DNA of 64,000 nt from assembly GCF_029407905.1 (NCBI RefSeq), contig NC_073627.1, forward strand, positions 45,997,001-46,061,000. Direction: 5' to 3'. Below the pieces are notes generated by a model that was not told the DNA's origin, did no database searches, and worked only from the letters and a program-made list of their open reading frames with translations. This document shows, piece by piece, positions 44,541 to 55,318 of the stretch. Source of the DNA: Bubalus kerabau (Eukaryota; Chordata; Mammalia; Artiodactyla; Bovidae). A program made the translations under genes and the position numbers. Position 1 is the first letter of the stretch. The number at the start of each line of letters is the position of its first letter.

Positions 44541-45733
44541 TCTCCTTGCACACCAGTACATGTGCCCCCCTCAGAGTCACAGAGATCATGGAGCAAGCTT
44601 GATGCGTCTCTGCGATCCCAAGAGATGAGACGAGCTTCTGGGAAATGGGAGGCATTCTGCTCTCAGCTAATTCATTCCAAGATTCTCTAGCTCAAGGTCA
44701 GATGCAAAGGGCCTGTGGTCAGTGAGAAGCATGCTCTTGCATGTTAATCTCGCTGGTACCAAAAGGAAAAAAAATACCCCTAGAGTTCTCAGGGAAGAGC
44801 CCTGGAATCGGCCTAAAATATCATCAGGAAGCACAGTTTGAAGACCTCCCTTTCCAACCTGCTCTCCAGGACCCCTCTGCAGGGACTGCACCCCCAGACC
44901 CATCAGCTCACCACCTCCTCCAGGCCTCAAGACACCCTAAGGTCTCACATTCCCTATAGTCCTTTCCGCATCAGCAATTCAAGAAAGGCCCCTTGCCAGT
45001 CTACCGAGACAAAGGCATGGTCCCTCCCCTCCCAGAGCTCATTGGCTGGCCGGTGGAGAAAATACACAAATGGAGAGGAGATAGGTGTGGGCAGAGACAG
45101 TCCAGCGAGACCTTGCATGAGTCAAAGTAAAAAGATGTCATCCCAAGAGGCATGTGGTCCTCCCTGCTGCTGTGGTCTTCTTTCCAAGCAAATCAGCTAC
45201 ATCTTTCAAGGGCCCCTCCTCCAGGAAGCCTTCTTTGATATAAACGGTGCAAAAGCGCTCCTCTGAACTTCCACCCTCCATCCTAACTGGGCTGTGACCA
45301 TTCAGCGCCTTCCCCTGCCCCATAGCTGGGGCCCTTGACCCACCTGCAGGGTCTACCCTGCCCCAAGCACAGAGCTAACGTCCACCTGAGGTAGCCTCAA
45401 CTCCTGACCTTCTGATGGCAAACCGGCCCCTTTCCCAGTTTCCCAGGCTGCCTTTATCTGCTTCCTCCCACAGGAATCCAAGGCAGCAAGAGGCTTAAAA
45501 AAAAAAAAAAAAATCTTCCACTCCCTCAGCAGCATAGGGTCCTGGGTTGCAGTGGAGGCTGAGGTTTTGTATCAGAAGGGTCCTGACCCCATCTGCCCCA
45601 TGATTGGCAGGGAGGAGCAGTGTTCCTCGTCCAGTCAGGGTTCCACCCTCTAGGCTACCAGTAACAAAAACCTCAGCTAACACAGACTTCAGCACACTGA
45701 GGGTTATTTTTCTCACATAAGATGTCCAGAGAT
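44541..45733. other. No gene; L2-like piece near 45205-45300
   Basis: 'ccctcctccaggaagccttc' fits the L2 terminus theme. A poly(A) run lies at 45498-45513. No domain-bearing frame is seen. Confidence 0.45.
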
Positions 45734-45958
45734 GTGTGCATGTGTGTGTGCTAAATCACTTCAGTCATGTCTGACTCTTTGCGACCCCATGGATTGTACC
45801 CTGCCAGGTTCCTCTGTCCACGGGATTCTCCTGGCAGCAATACTGGAGTGTGTTGCCATTTCCTTCCCCAGGGGATCTTCTCAACCCAGGGATGGAACCT
45901 GAGTTTCTTACGTCTCCTGCATTGACAGGTGGGATCTTTACCACTAGTGCCCCCTGAG
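45734..45958 (-). mobile_element. Bov-tA SINE
   Basis: Reverse-oriented BovA body then tRNA head ('gatctttaccactagtgccc'). It directly abuts a CHR SINE in the opposite orientation. Confidence 0.85.
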
Positions 45959-45960
45959 TG

Positions 45961-46074
45961 GGACCTTCCTAGTGGTCCAGTGGCTAAGACTCTGAGCTCC
46001 CAATGCAGGCGGCCTGGGTTCAATCCCTGGCTGGGGAACTAGATCCCACATGCTGCAACTAAGACCCAGAGCAA
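45961..46074 (+). mobile_element. CHR-type SINE, truncated tail
   Basis: Head 'gaccttcctagtggtccagt' and B box 'gggttcaatccctggctggg' are clear. It ends after 'tgctgcaactaagacccaga' without an A-tail. Confidence 0.8.
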
Positions 46075-46577
46075 ACCTGGACTTTTAATGCCCAAGCCAG
46101 AGTCCTTCCCAGGCTGCCTCTGGCTGTTTCATTCAGCCAGGGACAGAGCCAGAGGTGGGAGCTTGGATGCTGAAGCCTGATGGAGCCCATCCCAGCCTGG
46201 ACTCTTGGGGGGTTTCTGGAACTTCTTTGGTTCCAAGGCAAGAGGCACCAGCCAGGAGGGCAGGCTGCAGGGCCCACGGCAGCTCTTGAGAGGCCGGTTC
46301 CTACCACCAATCCTTAGGCTGAGCTCTGAATCATAACTAAATGGATAAAAAGCATTTCAAGGGAAATTCTGGGTAAGGCAAGTTAGTACCAGTTGACTCA
46401 CCTTGAAACTGCCCTCAAGAAGTTCTAATTAATATCTCTAACCCTTCTAGTTTCAAATGTACTCTCCTTGCCTTGGGATTTCACCCCGTGCTCAAAGAAA
46501 AAAAACAGTTAGAACCCTAGAAAGACGCATAAAGGCCTCAATATGGAACACTTTGACGTAGTACATTATGCAATGTA
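46075..46577. other. No gene or clear repeat seen
   Basis: Unassigned sequence. Confidence 0.4.
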
Positions 46578-46826
46578 CATTTTTTAAAAATTTTCTTTCT
46601 TTGTGGCTGTGCTGGGTCTTTGTTGCTACGTGCAGCCTTTCTCTAGTTGCAACTCACAGGCTTCTCATCGCGGTGTCTCCTCTAGTTGCAGAGCATGGGT
46701 TCTAGAGCATATGGGCTTCGGTAGCTGCAGCACATGGGCTCATTCACTCCCCGGCATGTGGGACTGAACCCATGTCTCCTGCATTGGCAGGCAGATTCTT
46801 TACCACTGAGCCACCAGGGAAGCCTG
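46578..46826 (-). mobile_element. CHR-2-type SINE
   Basis: 'tctttgtggctgtgctgggt' to 'ccactgagccaccagggaag' is the reverse complement of a CHR-2 body and head. An approximate duplication of tgta.att type flanks it. Confidence 0.85.
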
Positions 46827-46959
46827 TATATATTTTAAAATAAAAGCTAAGAAGAGAAAGCTCTTAGACACTGGAGTAATTGCCCCCATTTTCAAGGTTG
46901 CTTCTGTTAAAGAGGTACTAACTACCAAAAAAGTAATTTCACCAAAAGGGATCTGCATC

Positions 46960-47380
46960 AAAGAGACAGTGCACAATGCAAATTAAATGACAAGGGCTAT
47001 CATGTTTCACTTACCAAATTAGGCTCCCAAATTATTTTAATTATATATCTGCTGTGGCAAGGAATAGAGCAGACCCTCTTGCATGCTCCTGGTGGGTGTT
47101 ATTAATTGAAACACACTTTCTAGAAAGTAATTTGGTGATACCTATTGAAAACCTGACAAAAGTTCATATCCTTTGATCCACTGTTAGGAATCTCCCCGCA
47201 AAGAAGCCATTCAAAATGCTGGCAAAGAGCCAGATGCAAAGAGGTTCATTATAAGTATTTCATAATGAGGGAGAAATAAAAACAGGCTAGATATTCAGCA
47301 TTAGGCGAACCATCAAGTAAAATGTGGGTCATTCAAAGTATTGCATCTTATCTGGTTACTGGAAGTTTTTGCTAACAGGT
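46960..47380 (+). mobile_element. L1M ORF2 C-terminal relic
   Basis: 'ttgcatgctcctggtgggtg', 'aaagtaatttggtgatacct' and 'catatcctttgatccactgt' occur in the order of the old L1M ORF2 end. It is highly diverged. Confidence 0.6.
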
Positions 47381-48049
47381 GGAAGACCCAAATCAAGGGT
47401 TATGATTGAGCAGTGATGTCTGCTCCTTGCAGGACTTTGTGAGGAGGGTGGAGAGCAGACACGTGCTATGCACACAAACGATTCGGTGGAAGACTTGAGG
47501 TCACCAAGCAGGAGCAGGAGGTCGCAGTCTCTGGTTTCTGTTCTCATTTGCAGTATGTATGGATTTCCTTTAGCATTTTTGCCTTCTTCAGGCCAGTGCT
47601 AATCCACCATGTCTGTCTCTGGACATTCAGATGACTGGGATCTCCTCTAGAACCAGGCACTTTCCCATGTAGAAACCCCAAGACTGAATGACCTCTCTCA
47701 TCTCTGTTTGCATGATGATTTGTTCTAATTTTTTAAAAAAATGTCCTATGATCAGTATGTAGAAGGTTTAGTAAGTACGGTGGCAGGAGCGGGGAGGAGT
47801 AGAAAAATTCACAAAGCCCACATCCCCTAGCTAAGGGTGGGTCAACAGCTCTTTCAAGGACCACCACCTGCTTCAAGATATTTGAGGAACCCAGGAATCT
47901 CAAGCCCCACATTTAGATTGAGTTTATCTCAGATTCTAGAGCCCCCAGGCACCTGCCAAAGAAATTTAAAATCCTCTTAAAAGAAAGCATCATTGTTTTA
48001 CAAATAATTTTTTCCAACACCATTTCCTCCACCAAATAAACAAGGGACA
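47381..48049. other. No gene or clear repeat seen
   Basis: Unassigned sequence. Confidence 0.4.
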
Positions 48050-48300
48050 AGACACCATGAGTGAAAACTGGCAGAAAAAATAGACAAGAGATACAAACTA
48101 ATAGGGAGCCTGGATCCTGGCATTAATCAGACAGGACCACAAAATAACTGTGCCTGCTACGTTCAAAGAGATAAAAGCTAAATTTGAAAAGACTGGCCAA
48201 ACACTTGACATTATAAGCAGTAACATGTCAGATTTGGAAATGAACCAAATAAAATAATTGAATTTACTCAACTGAAAATATAATAACCAAAATGCCTAGG
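48050..48300 (+). mobile_element. Possible L1M 5'/ORF1 relic
   Basis: 'taatcagacaggaccacaaa' with ataactgtgcctgc and 'ggaaatgaaccaaataaaat' resemble the ORF1 lead of old L1M elements. The match is weak. Confidence 0.4.
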
Positions 48301-48874
48301 CAAGATGCCAGCATCACAGACTGTCCCTTTCTGGTCTGTGTTTTGGGGCAGTGGAGAGCTGACACTGAGCCAGGGCTGAAGTTTACTTCTGTCTCGTGTT
48401 GAAGCACGTAAGGTTTGTTACCACCAATGCACCTTGAGTCAGGTCGGGAGATTTTGCTTGCTTCTCAGCCCAGACTCTGGAAGTAGCTTTCATATTAATT
48501 TCAAAGGCACCAGCAATTATAGCACCCTAGGGTGGTAACTAAGGACTCTAATTTTGATCCCAATGCAAGAGAAAGAGTCTCACCAGAATGCTTGGCTAAG
48601 GCAGGAAGGATGAGATATATTTGAGGAAGACTTCTTTCCAAATGTTTGCAAATTTGTTTTAAATTGCTCAACTTTCCTTCTCAGGAAATCTCATCTGTAG
48701 AGCAAGCATAACCTCTCTCTTTGCCAACTTTCCTAAAGGATTACTTAGGCCCATTTGCAGTGGTCATCCCAATGTTACTTATAATGGAAGCCCCCTAAGT
48801 GTTCAACTGTAGTGGAAGGGCTACATTAATAGGGCCACAGCCACTGATGAACCATTTATTAGCTACCCTGTGCT
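48301..48874. other. No gene or clear repeat seen
   Basis: Unassigned sequence. Confidence 0.4.
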
Positions 48875-49090
48875 GGGCTTTCCTGGTGGCTCAGACTGTA
48901 AAGAATCTGCCTGCAATGCAAGAGACCCAGGTTCGATCCCTGGGTCAGGAAGATCCCCTGGAAAAAGGAATGGCTACCCACTCTAGTATCCTTTCCTGGA
49001 TAATTCCATAGACAGAGGAGCCTGCTGGGCTACAGTCCATGGGGTCACAAAGAGTTGGACACGACTTAGCAACTAACACTTGCACTTTTT
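48875..49090 (+). mobile_element. Bov-tA SINE
   Basis: Head 'gggctttcctggtggctcag', B box 'ggttcgatccctgggtcagg', and the BovA end 'cgacttagcaactaacactt' are all present. Confidence 0.92.
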
Positions 49091-49394
49091 CACTGTTGCC
49101 TCTCAAAGCTGGTGGGGAAAGAGAAGAGGCCAGAGGGGCCATTCCTGGCCCTCCAAACAGCCTGCAGACATCCACAGCTTAAAACTGCAGGCCTGGGGAG
49201 AAATAAAGACAAAAAGCTCTAAGATATGAACCAATCCTGAGACAACCTGCCAGCAAGGTCAGTGGGGTAGCTGACTCTGACTTCAGCACCTCTGACCTTC
49301 TCTTTACTGATTTAGATGGACAGAAACCCAGGACCTAGCTGCCAAGAGAGCAGCCAGGTTGTTTTGTGGTTCTGGAGTCAAAAGTCTGGATTTT

Positions 49395-49562
49395 TTACAA
49401 TATCTATTCATTTATATGGCTGCACCAGGTCTTAGATGCAGCATGCGGGACCTTCAGTGGAGGCATGTGGGATCTAGTTCCCCAACCAGGGATCGAACCT
49501 GGGACCTCCTGCACTGGGAGCACGGAGTCTTAGTCACTGGACCACCAAGGAAGTCCCCAACG
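49395..49562 (-). mobile_element. CHR-type SINE
   Basis: Reverse-oriented, with B box 'gggatcgaacctgggacctc' and head 'ggaccaccaaggaagtcccc'. A perfect 11-bp target-site duplication, gtctggatttt, lies at 49384-49394 and 49563-49573. Confidence 0.92.
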
Positions 49563-49573
49563 GTCTGGATTTT

Positions 49574-49970
49574 ATCTTCAGGTATCCGAGGGGAAATATC
49601 TCACCACAAGAGCTGGCTTCCCGCCCCAGCCAACACATACGCTCCTGTTTTAACCCAGCCTCGAATGGCACAGGGAAGACCTTGAGACCCTCTGATTGTC
49701 TAAGACAGGAACCCAAATAGACAGGACTAAAATAGTCACACGCTCCCAAGTCTCACTCTCTCAGAGGCCACATGAGAACCTGGCCAAGTACAGATGGTCA
49801 TTTACCTGACGCAGGAGAGAACGAGAGTTGACAGCCAAAATGGGGCAGAACTGGAATTTTAAAACTAGATCTCATGCCAACAACCATCCTCTGTTCTCTG
49901 CATCAGTCTAGCTGTGTGTAAGGCTGGACCCCACTGCTCCCTCTCGCACCCCAAGGCTGAGCCATGACTT
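49574..49970. other. No gene or clear repeat seen
   Basis: Unassigned sequence up to the U2/L1 chimera. Confidence 0.4.
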
Positions 49971-49983
49971 TCCTAAACATTTT

Positions 49984-50059
49984 TTAATTGGAGTAAAATT
50001 GCTTTACAGTGTTGTCTTGGTGTCTGCTGTATGACCACGTGAATCAGCTATAAGTATAC
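49984..50059 (-). mobile_element. L1 3'-end part of a U2/L1 chimera
   Basis: On the minus strand this reads gtatacttatagctga, then 'acaacactgtaaagcaattt' and tactccaattaaaaaa, the terminus of an artiodactyl L1 with a short A-tail. It has no separate target duplication from the U2 piece, so the two were inserted together. Confidence 0.85.
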
Positions 50060-50113
50060 AACTGATAAGAACAGATGTTATACTTCATCTTAGCCAAAAG
50101 GCCAAGAAGGGAT
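50060..50113 (-). pseudogene. U2 snRNA retropseudogene, 5' ~50 nt, fused to L1
   Basis: The minus strand matches the 5' end of spliceosomal U2 snRNA from nucleotide 1 to about 53, including the block 'ggccttttggctaagat' and the branch-point recognition region (U2 'tagtatct', here 'aacatct' with changes). It lacks the rest of U2 (Sm site and stem-loops III and IV), so it cannot form an snRNP. Continuing on the same strand is an L1 3' end. A perfect 13-bp target-site duplication, tcctaaacatttt, lies at 49971-49983 and 50113-50125. The structure fits template switching of L1 reverse transcriptase from L1 RNA to U2 RNA. Confidence 0.9.
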
Positions 50114-50280
50114 CCTAAACATTTTAAAAGAGAAAGAACTGACAATATGGTTGCTTTGCCCAAGAGTTCAACAAGATATGTGGTGATTTACTCAAAACCC
50201 AACCCTGGAGAAAATACTGCATGATTTTATAAAATCCTCCCTCACTACCTGTAACCTCTTTTACTACATGCTGGGAATTT

Positions 50281-50352
50281 AAGTCAGGAAAAAAAAAAAA
50301 AACAAACAAACAAAAAAAAAAACACCTTTCTCATACAAAAAAAAAAAGATAA
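50281..50352. repeat. A-rich simple sequence
   Basis: Three A-runs of more than 10 bases are separated by (acaa)n-like text and a short unique stretch. Confidence 0.8.
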
Positions 50353-50510
50353 ACATGTGAGGTGATAGATGTTCATGAATGATGGGAATCCTTTCACAAG
50401 TGGTACTTACATATCACCAAAATGTGTGCATTTAAGTGTTTTGAGGTGTACTTTAAATACCTTACAATTTTATTTGTCAATTATGCCTCAATAAAGCTGG
50501 GGGGGGGGGA
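50353..50510 (+). mobile_element. L1 3' UTR terminus, older type
   Basis: 'atgtgtgcatttaagtgttt', 'tgaggtgtactttaaatacc' and 'ttatgcctcaataaagctg' match the old L1 3' end, followed by a G-run at 50500-50509 in place of the poly(A). Confidence 0.65.
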
Positions 50511-50589
50511 ATCCACAATGATTACCCCCCAAAAAAAAGAAATGAAAAAACTTGAGTTTTTTCCCCCCTTGAAGGAAGAGACTTAACAT

Positions 50590-50775
50590 TCAGTGGGTGA
50601 TTGCTCTGTGCCAGTTAATAAAGTAGACAATTTAAACTAATTACCCCATTCAAGCCCAACTATCAGATGAGAACACTGAGACTTGGCAAGCTTGGCCCTC
50701 TCAAAGCTGCATGGCAAAGAAGTGACTGACTCATTACTCAGAGCAGCCTGAGCTCCCTACTAAAGCCCTTTCTCT
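50590..50775 (-). repeat. MIR SINE relic
   Basis: 'gatgagaacactgagacttg' followed by 'caaagctgcatggcaaagaa' fits the reverse MIR core. Confidence 0.5.
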
Positions 50776-51083
50776 TAGCCTACTAGCCAGCCAGTAGGGT
50801 GGTCCATTCATTCGAGTCAGCCTGGTTTGCCTGGGACTTTCCAGGTTTCATCCATCATCTCAGAAACCCTTCAGTCCAAGGCAAAGTGGAAAAATGTGTC
50901 ACTATATTGGGCAATTATCCAAGGCTAGGGAAACATTATGACGGCTGCTGGCTGCTAGTTTTCACATCATTTTGGTTTAAATCAAACATTTTTCCTTTTG
51001 GTACATCTGAAGCACAGAATATGTCAACACATCCTGACTTCCCCATTTCTGGATTTTCCTTTCTTTTTTTTTTTTTTGGCTGT

Positions 51084-51625
51084 TGTTGTTCAGCCATTAA
51101 GTCATGTCCAACTCTTTGTGACCCCATGGACTGCAGCACACCAGGCTTACCAGACCTTCACCATCTCATAGAGTTTGCTCAGATTCATATCCAGTTAGTT
51201 GGTGATGCTATCTAACCATCTCATCCTCTGCTGTCCCCTTCTCCTTTCGCCCTCAATTTTTACCAGCATCAGGGTCTTTTCCAATAAGTCAGCTCTTCAT
51301 ACCAGGTGGCCAAAGTATTGGCACTTCAGCATCAGTCCTTCCAATGAGTATTCAGAGTTGATTTCCTTTAGGATTGACTGGTTTGATCTCCTTGCTGTCC
51401 AAGAGAGACTCAAGAGTCTTCTCCAGCACAATTTGAAAGCATCAGTTCTTTGGTGCTCAACCTTCTTTTTGGTCCAACTCTCACATCTATACATGACTAC
51501 TGGAAAAACCACAGCTTCGATCATATGGATTATTTGTCAGCCAAGTGATGTCTCTGCTTTTTAATACTCTGTCTAGGTTTGTCATAGCTTTTCTTCCTAG
51601 CATTTTTTAATTTCATGGCTGCATT
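51084..51625 (-). mobile_element. BovB 3' end, diverged
   Basis: About 540 bases cover the C-terminal coding part (minus-strand frame with VMYRCESWTKKK and RRLLSLSWTARRSNQS) to the terminus. Several indels and substitutions place it among the older BovB copies. Confidence 0.9.
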
Positions 51626-52437
51626 TTTATAGCCCTGAAAACACTAACTTCATCCTGAAGTCCATGTACTCTACCCAGGAAAGTAGGAGGCTTGAAAATT
51701 AAACAGGAATTGTTGAAAGCCCCATGTTTCTTTCTTAGAGAAAATGGAGTCTCTAGGGGGTGGATATCTCCTCTCAAAACCAGAAGCCCTGAGCTGGTTC
51801 TGCCCAATAAATAGCTGTGTGTCCTTTGGTAAGTCCCTTCCTCTCTCTGAGCCTCCATTTGCAACACAGGAGTTTTAAGCGATCCCTCAAGGAGTACACA
51901 GGCCTTGATGCTCAGCCCCCTCATTCCACAGATGACAACCAAAGGCCAGAGAAGTAAGGAGGCTTGGCCAAGGTCATCCAGCAGGCTGAAGCACTACAGG
52001 AAATCTCAAGAGCTTTGTCCACCCCCTCGAATACACAGCAGAGAAAAAGCAGAGTGTGCTAAGAAACAGAATCTGTTTAATGTTCCCTTCTAAGCCTGTA
52101 AGGCAAATGAGCCAAATGCTGCAAGATTAAGGATTCTGATCTTTAAAAACAAATCAGGGTTTAATTTGGGTTTTCTTAAAGCCTCATAAAAAAGGGGAGC
52201 TGAATCCTTGACCAAATATTCAGCATTCCAAACTGGGAAGATGAGATAGATTTTAATCCCCTGCGTGAGGAGCGGGTGGGCTGGAGGATGTATGCTTCCA
52301 TTGGCCTGCATAATTTTCAGATGTGTAAACGGCAGGCCGACTGGAGAAGAGATCAGCCCCAAAGGGCCAGACAGGGAAGGTGGGGGCTCTGAGCAAAGCC
52401 AGAACGAGGGCTAACTGGGCTGCACACTGGTGGCCCA
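51626..52437. other. No gene; weak MIR-like pieces
   Basis: Weak MIR-like text lies at 51785-51880 (plus) and 51915-51985 (minus). Positions 52075-52260 are AT-rich and unassigned. Confidence 0.4.
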
Positions 52438-52520
52438 GGGAGGTCAAGTAATTTGCTTAAAGTCATCCAGCTAGTAGGTGGAGGAGTCAGGAATTGAAGC
52501 CATATCTACATTCAAGTTTA
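52438..52520 (-). repeat. MIR SINE relic
   Basis: 'gaggtcaagtaatttgctta' followed by 'aagtcatccagctagtaggt' is the reverse MIR core. Confidence 0.55.
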
Positions 52521-52540
52521 GGGGCCCACTGGCTATGCTG

Positions 52541-52727
52541 ATCAGCTGGTAAAGAATCAGCCTGCAATGCGGGAGACCTGGTCGATCCCTGGGGTTAGGA
52601 AGATCCCCAGGAGAAGAAGGGAAATGCTACCCACTCCAGTATTCTGGCCTGGAGAATTCCATGGACTGTACAGTCCATGGGGTCGCAAAGAGTCAGACAC
52701 AACTGAGAGACTTTCACTTTTCACTTT
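52541..52727 (+). mobile_element. Bov-tA SINE
   Basis: The head is short of its first bases ('atcagctggtaaagaatcag'), but the BovA part is complete to 'tttcacttttcactt'. A perfect 11-bp target-site duplication, tggctatgctg, lies at 52530-52540 and 52728-52738. Confidence 0.92.
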
Positions 52728-52748
52728 TGGCTATGCTGTGTAATTTTT

Positions 52749-53320
52749 GTTATTGTTCAGTTACTCAGTTGTGTCTGACACTTTGCAACCCGTGGACTGC
52801 AACACACCAGGCTTCCCTGTCCTTCACTATCCCTCAGAGTTTATTCAAACTCAGTGCATTAAGTCAATAATGCCATCCAACCATCTCATCCTTTGTCTCC
52901 CCCTTCTCCCCTGTCCTCAATCTTTCCCAGCACCAAGGTCTTTTCCAATGAGTTGGCCCTTCGCATTATGTGGCCAAAGTATTGGAGCTTCAGCATCAGT
53001 TCTTCCAATGAATAGTCAGGGTTGATTTCCTTTAGGACTGACTGGTTTGATCTCCTCACTGTCCAAGGGACTCTCAAGAGTCTTCTGCAGCACCACAATT
53101 TGAAAGCATCAATTCTTGGGCACTCAGCCTTCTTTATGTTCCAAGTCTCACATCTGTACATGACTACTGGAAAAACCATAGCTTTGACTAGATGGAGCTT
53201 TGTCAGCCAAGTGATGTCTCTCCTTTTTAATATGCTCTCTAGGTTTGTAATAGCTTTTCTTACAAGGAGCAAGCATCTTTTAATTTCATGACTGCAGTAA
53301 CCATCTGCAGTGATTTTTTA
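52749..53320 (-). mobile_element. BovB 3' end, diverged
   Basis: About 570 bases with a minus-strand frame of about 128 residues (52886-53272). It includes WLTKLHLVKAMVFPVVMYRC and RRLLRVPWTVRRSNQS. Confidence 0.9.
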
Positions 53321-53459
53321 AGAGCTGAAATTTGAATGGAGAAATCAGGGCACCCTTCAATTGTCCAGAGAGTCTGCTATGAACTCTCCAGGTTCTTTCT
53401 GGATATTTCTCCTGCTACAATCTTCCAGGCTGTTTCCTTAGCCTCCCTATATGGCATTG

Positions 53460-53690
53460 AAACTTATTCATTTATTCAGTCATTCACTCAACAAATGTTT
53501 ACTAAGCATCTACTATGTGCTGGCTTCAATGCACAAGGGGATGTGGGCTGACATGTCCCATCAAGGAAATAAGCCAATCAAGCTGACATGGAGATGTGTC
53601 TAAGTCCTGTAGGATTAAGAAAGGTTTCCTGGAGGAAGCAATATTTGCAGTGGCACTTGAGTTGGATTTGAAAGTATCAATGGTCACATC
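53460..53690. repeat. L2 3'-end relic
   Basis: 'ttcattcactcaacaaatgtttactaag' style text (53484-53511) with 'tctactatgtgctggc' and 'tttcctggaggaagcaatat' is the L2 theme. Confidence 0.6.
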
Positions 53691-54439
53691 AACATAAAAC
53701 TTGATTGAACTATTTAGTCATTTACTAGCAGCTTGGGTCCCCCCACCTCCAGGATAGTATCATCAGCTGAAACAAATTTGGGGATTGTCTAGGAATGCCA
53801 ATTATCCTCAAATATTCCAAAATTAAGCATTATCAGACTCTCAAGGAACTCCATCTCACTTATAGACACTTGCTTCCATCAGTTTTGGGCAGGTAGGGGA
53901 GGGAACTCCCAGAGCCCTTGCATCCCTGCACCAGTTACTTCAATAAACACACAGGCCTGTGTGGGCGGTAACGCAGCCTCATTTTAGAGCTGAAGAACAA
54001 GCTCAGAGAACGAGGGTGACTTGCCAAGGTCACACCGTTATCCAGGGCAGCTCAGGGGTGCGTATCTAAACCTCACCGCTGCTTTCATGGCTCTATCTGC
54101 CTCTGTGTGCCAGACATGAGGAGATGCTTGAAAAACAAAATCTCTCCAAAGAATAGTCCCATAAAGACGTCAAACAGGAAATGATTCTGCACCTCCAGGG
54201 AGCTTAGCCTCCTGCTGACACCTCCTGATGGGGGTTCACAGACCTCACCTCCAGGAAGCTCTTGCTCTGCTCAGAAAGACCTAAACGTCTAGAAACCACA
54301 GAGGCCCATGTCTAACCTTGAGCTGAGTTGTGTGGCATCCCTGGTGTGCTCAGTGGTGGGTACCAATGAGGGCCGGTGGAGGGGGGGGGTGGTGGTCAGA
54401 GATCAGGGGAGACAACTTCATGCTGGCTAAAAAGGCTGG
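53691..54439. other. No gene; MIR-like piece and G-rich run
   Basis: A reverse MIR-like piece at 53985-54100 ('cttgccaaggtcacaccgtt'). A G-run with flanking G-triplets lies at 54368-54396 and could form a G-quadruplex. Confidence 0.5.
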
Positions 54440-55318
54440 GAAGGGTTTTGACAAGGATATGGAGAAATTGGAAACCTGTGCCTTGTGGGTGCAACTCATG
54501 GAAAATATGACAGTTCTTCCAAAAAGTAGAAACAGAACCCCACGTGACACAGCAATTCCACTTCCAGGTATACACCCAAAGAACAGAAAGCAGAGTCTCA
54601 GAGAGATATTTGTACACCCATGTTCATAGCAGCCTTACTCACAATAGCTAAAAAGTGGAAACAAGTGAAATGTCCACTGATGGATGAATGGATAAACCAA
54701 ATGTGGTATATCTATTCAGTGGAATATTATTCAGCCTTCAAAAGGAAGGAAATCCTGACATGTTACAACATGGATGAATCCTGAAGACACTATATTCAGT
54801 GGAATAGCTTCCCGGGTGGCACTAGTGGTCAAGACTGCCACTGGCACCAACGCAGGAAACATGAGACAGGGGTTCAATCCCCGGGTCAGGAAGATTCCAT
54901 GCAGAAGGAAACGGCAACCCACTCATGCCCGGAGAATTTCATGGACAGAGGAACCTGGCAGGCTACAGTCCATAAGGTCGCACAGAGTTGGACATGACTG
55001 AAGTGACCTAGCATACACACAAGCCAGACATAAGAAGGACATATATTGTGTGGCTCCACTTATATGGGTAGTATATACTAGAGGAATCAAACTCAAAAGC
55101 AGAAAGTAGAATGGTGGCTGCCAGGGGCTGGCGGAATGCACAAATGGGGAACTGTTGAATGAGTACAGAGCTTCAGGTTTGCAAGATGAAAAAGTTCTGG
55201 AGATTGGTTGCACAACAACATGAATGTACTTAACACCCCCAAACTGTACACTTAAAAATGGTTAAGATGGTAAATTTCATGTTATGTGTATTTTACCATG
55301 ATTTTCTTTGCAAATTAA
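54440..55318 (+). mobile_element. Old L1 ORF2 C-terminus and 3' UTR, interrupted by Bov-tA
   Basis: 'gtacacccatgttcatagca', 'gtccactgatggatgaatgg' and 'tggaatattattcagccttc' precede the SINE. 'agccagacataagaaggaca', 'ggtggctgccaggggctggc' and 'taaaaatggttaagatggta' follow it. The L1 frame would continue across the SINE (ggaata | agccagac). Confidence 0.8.
54805..55016 (+). mobile_element. Bov-tA SINE in L1
   Basis: The diverged head 'gcttcccgggtggcactagt' is followed by a BovA body with 'gacagaggaacctggcaggc'. No clear target-site duplication remains. Confidence 0.85.

Noticed and set aside
48875..48960. tRNA genes at the many tRNA-Glu-like heads
   Set aside because: They are the heads of Bov-tA and CHR SINEs, with degenerate arms and SINE bodies attached.
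50060..50113. Functional U2 snRNA gene
   Set aside because: Only the first ~50 nt are present, without Sm site or the 3' stem-loops, and they are fused to L1 with target duplications.
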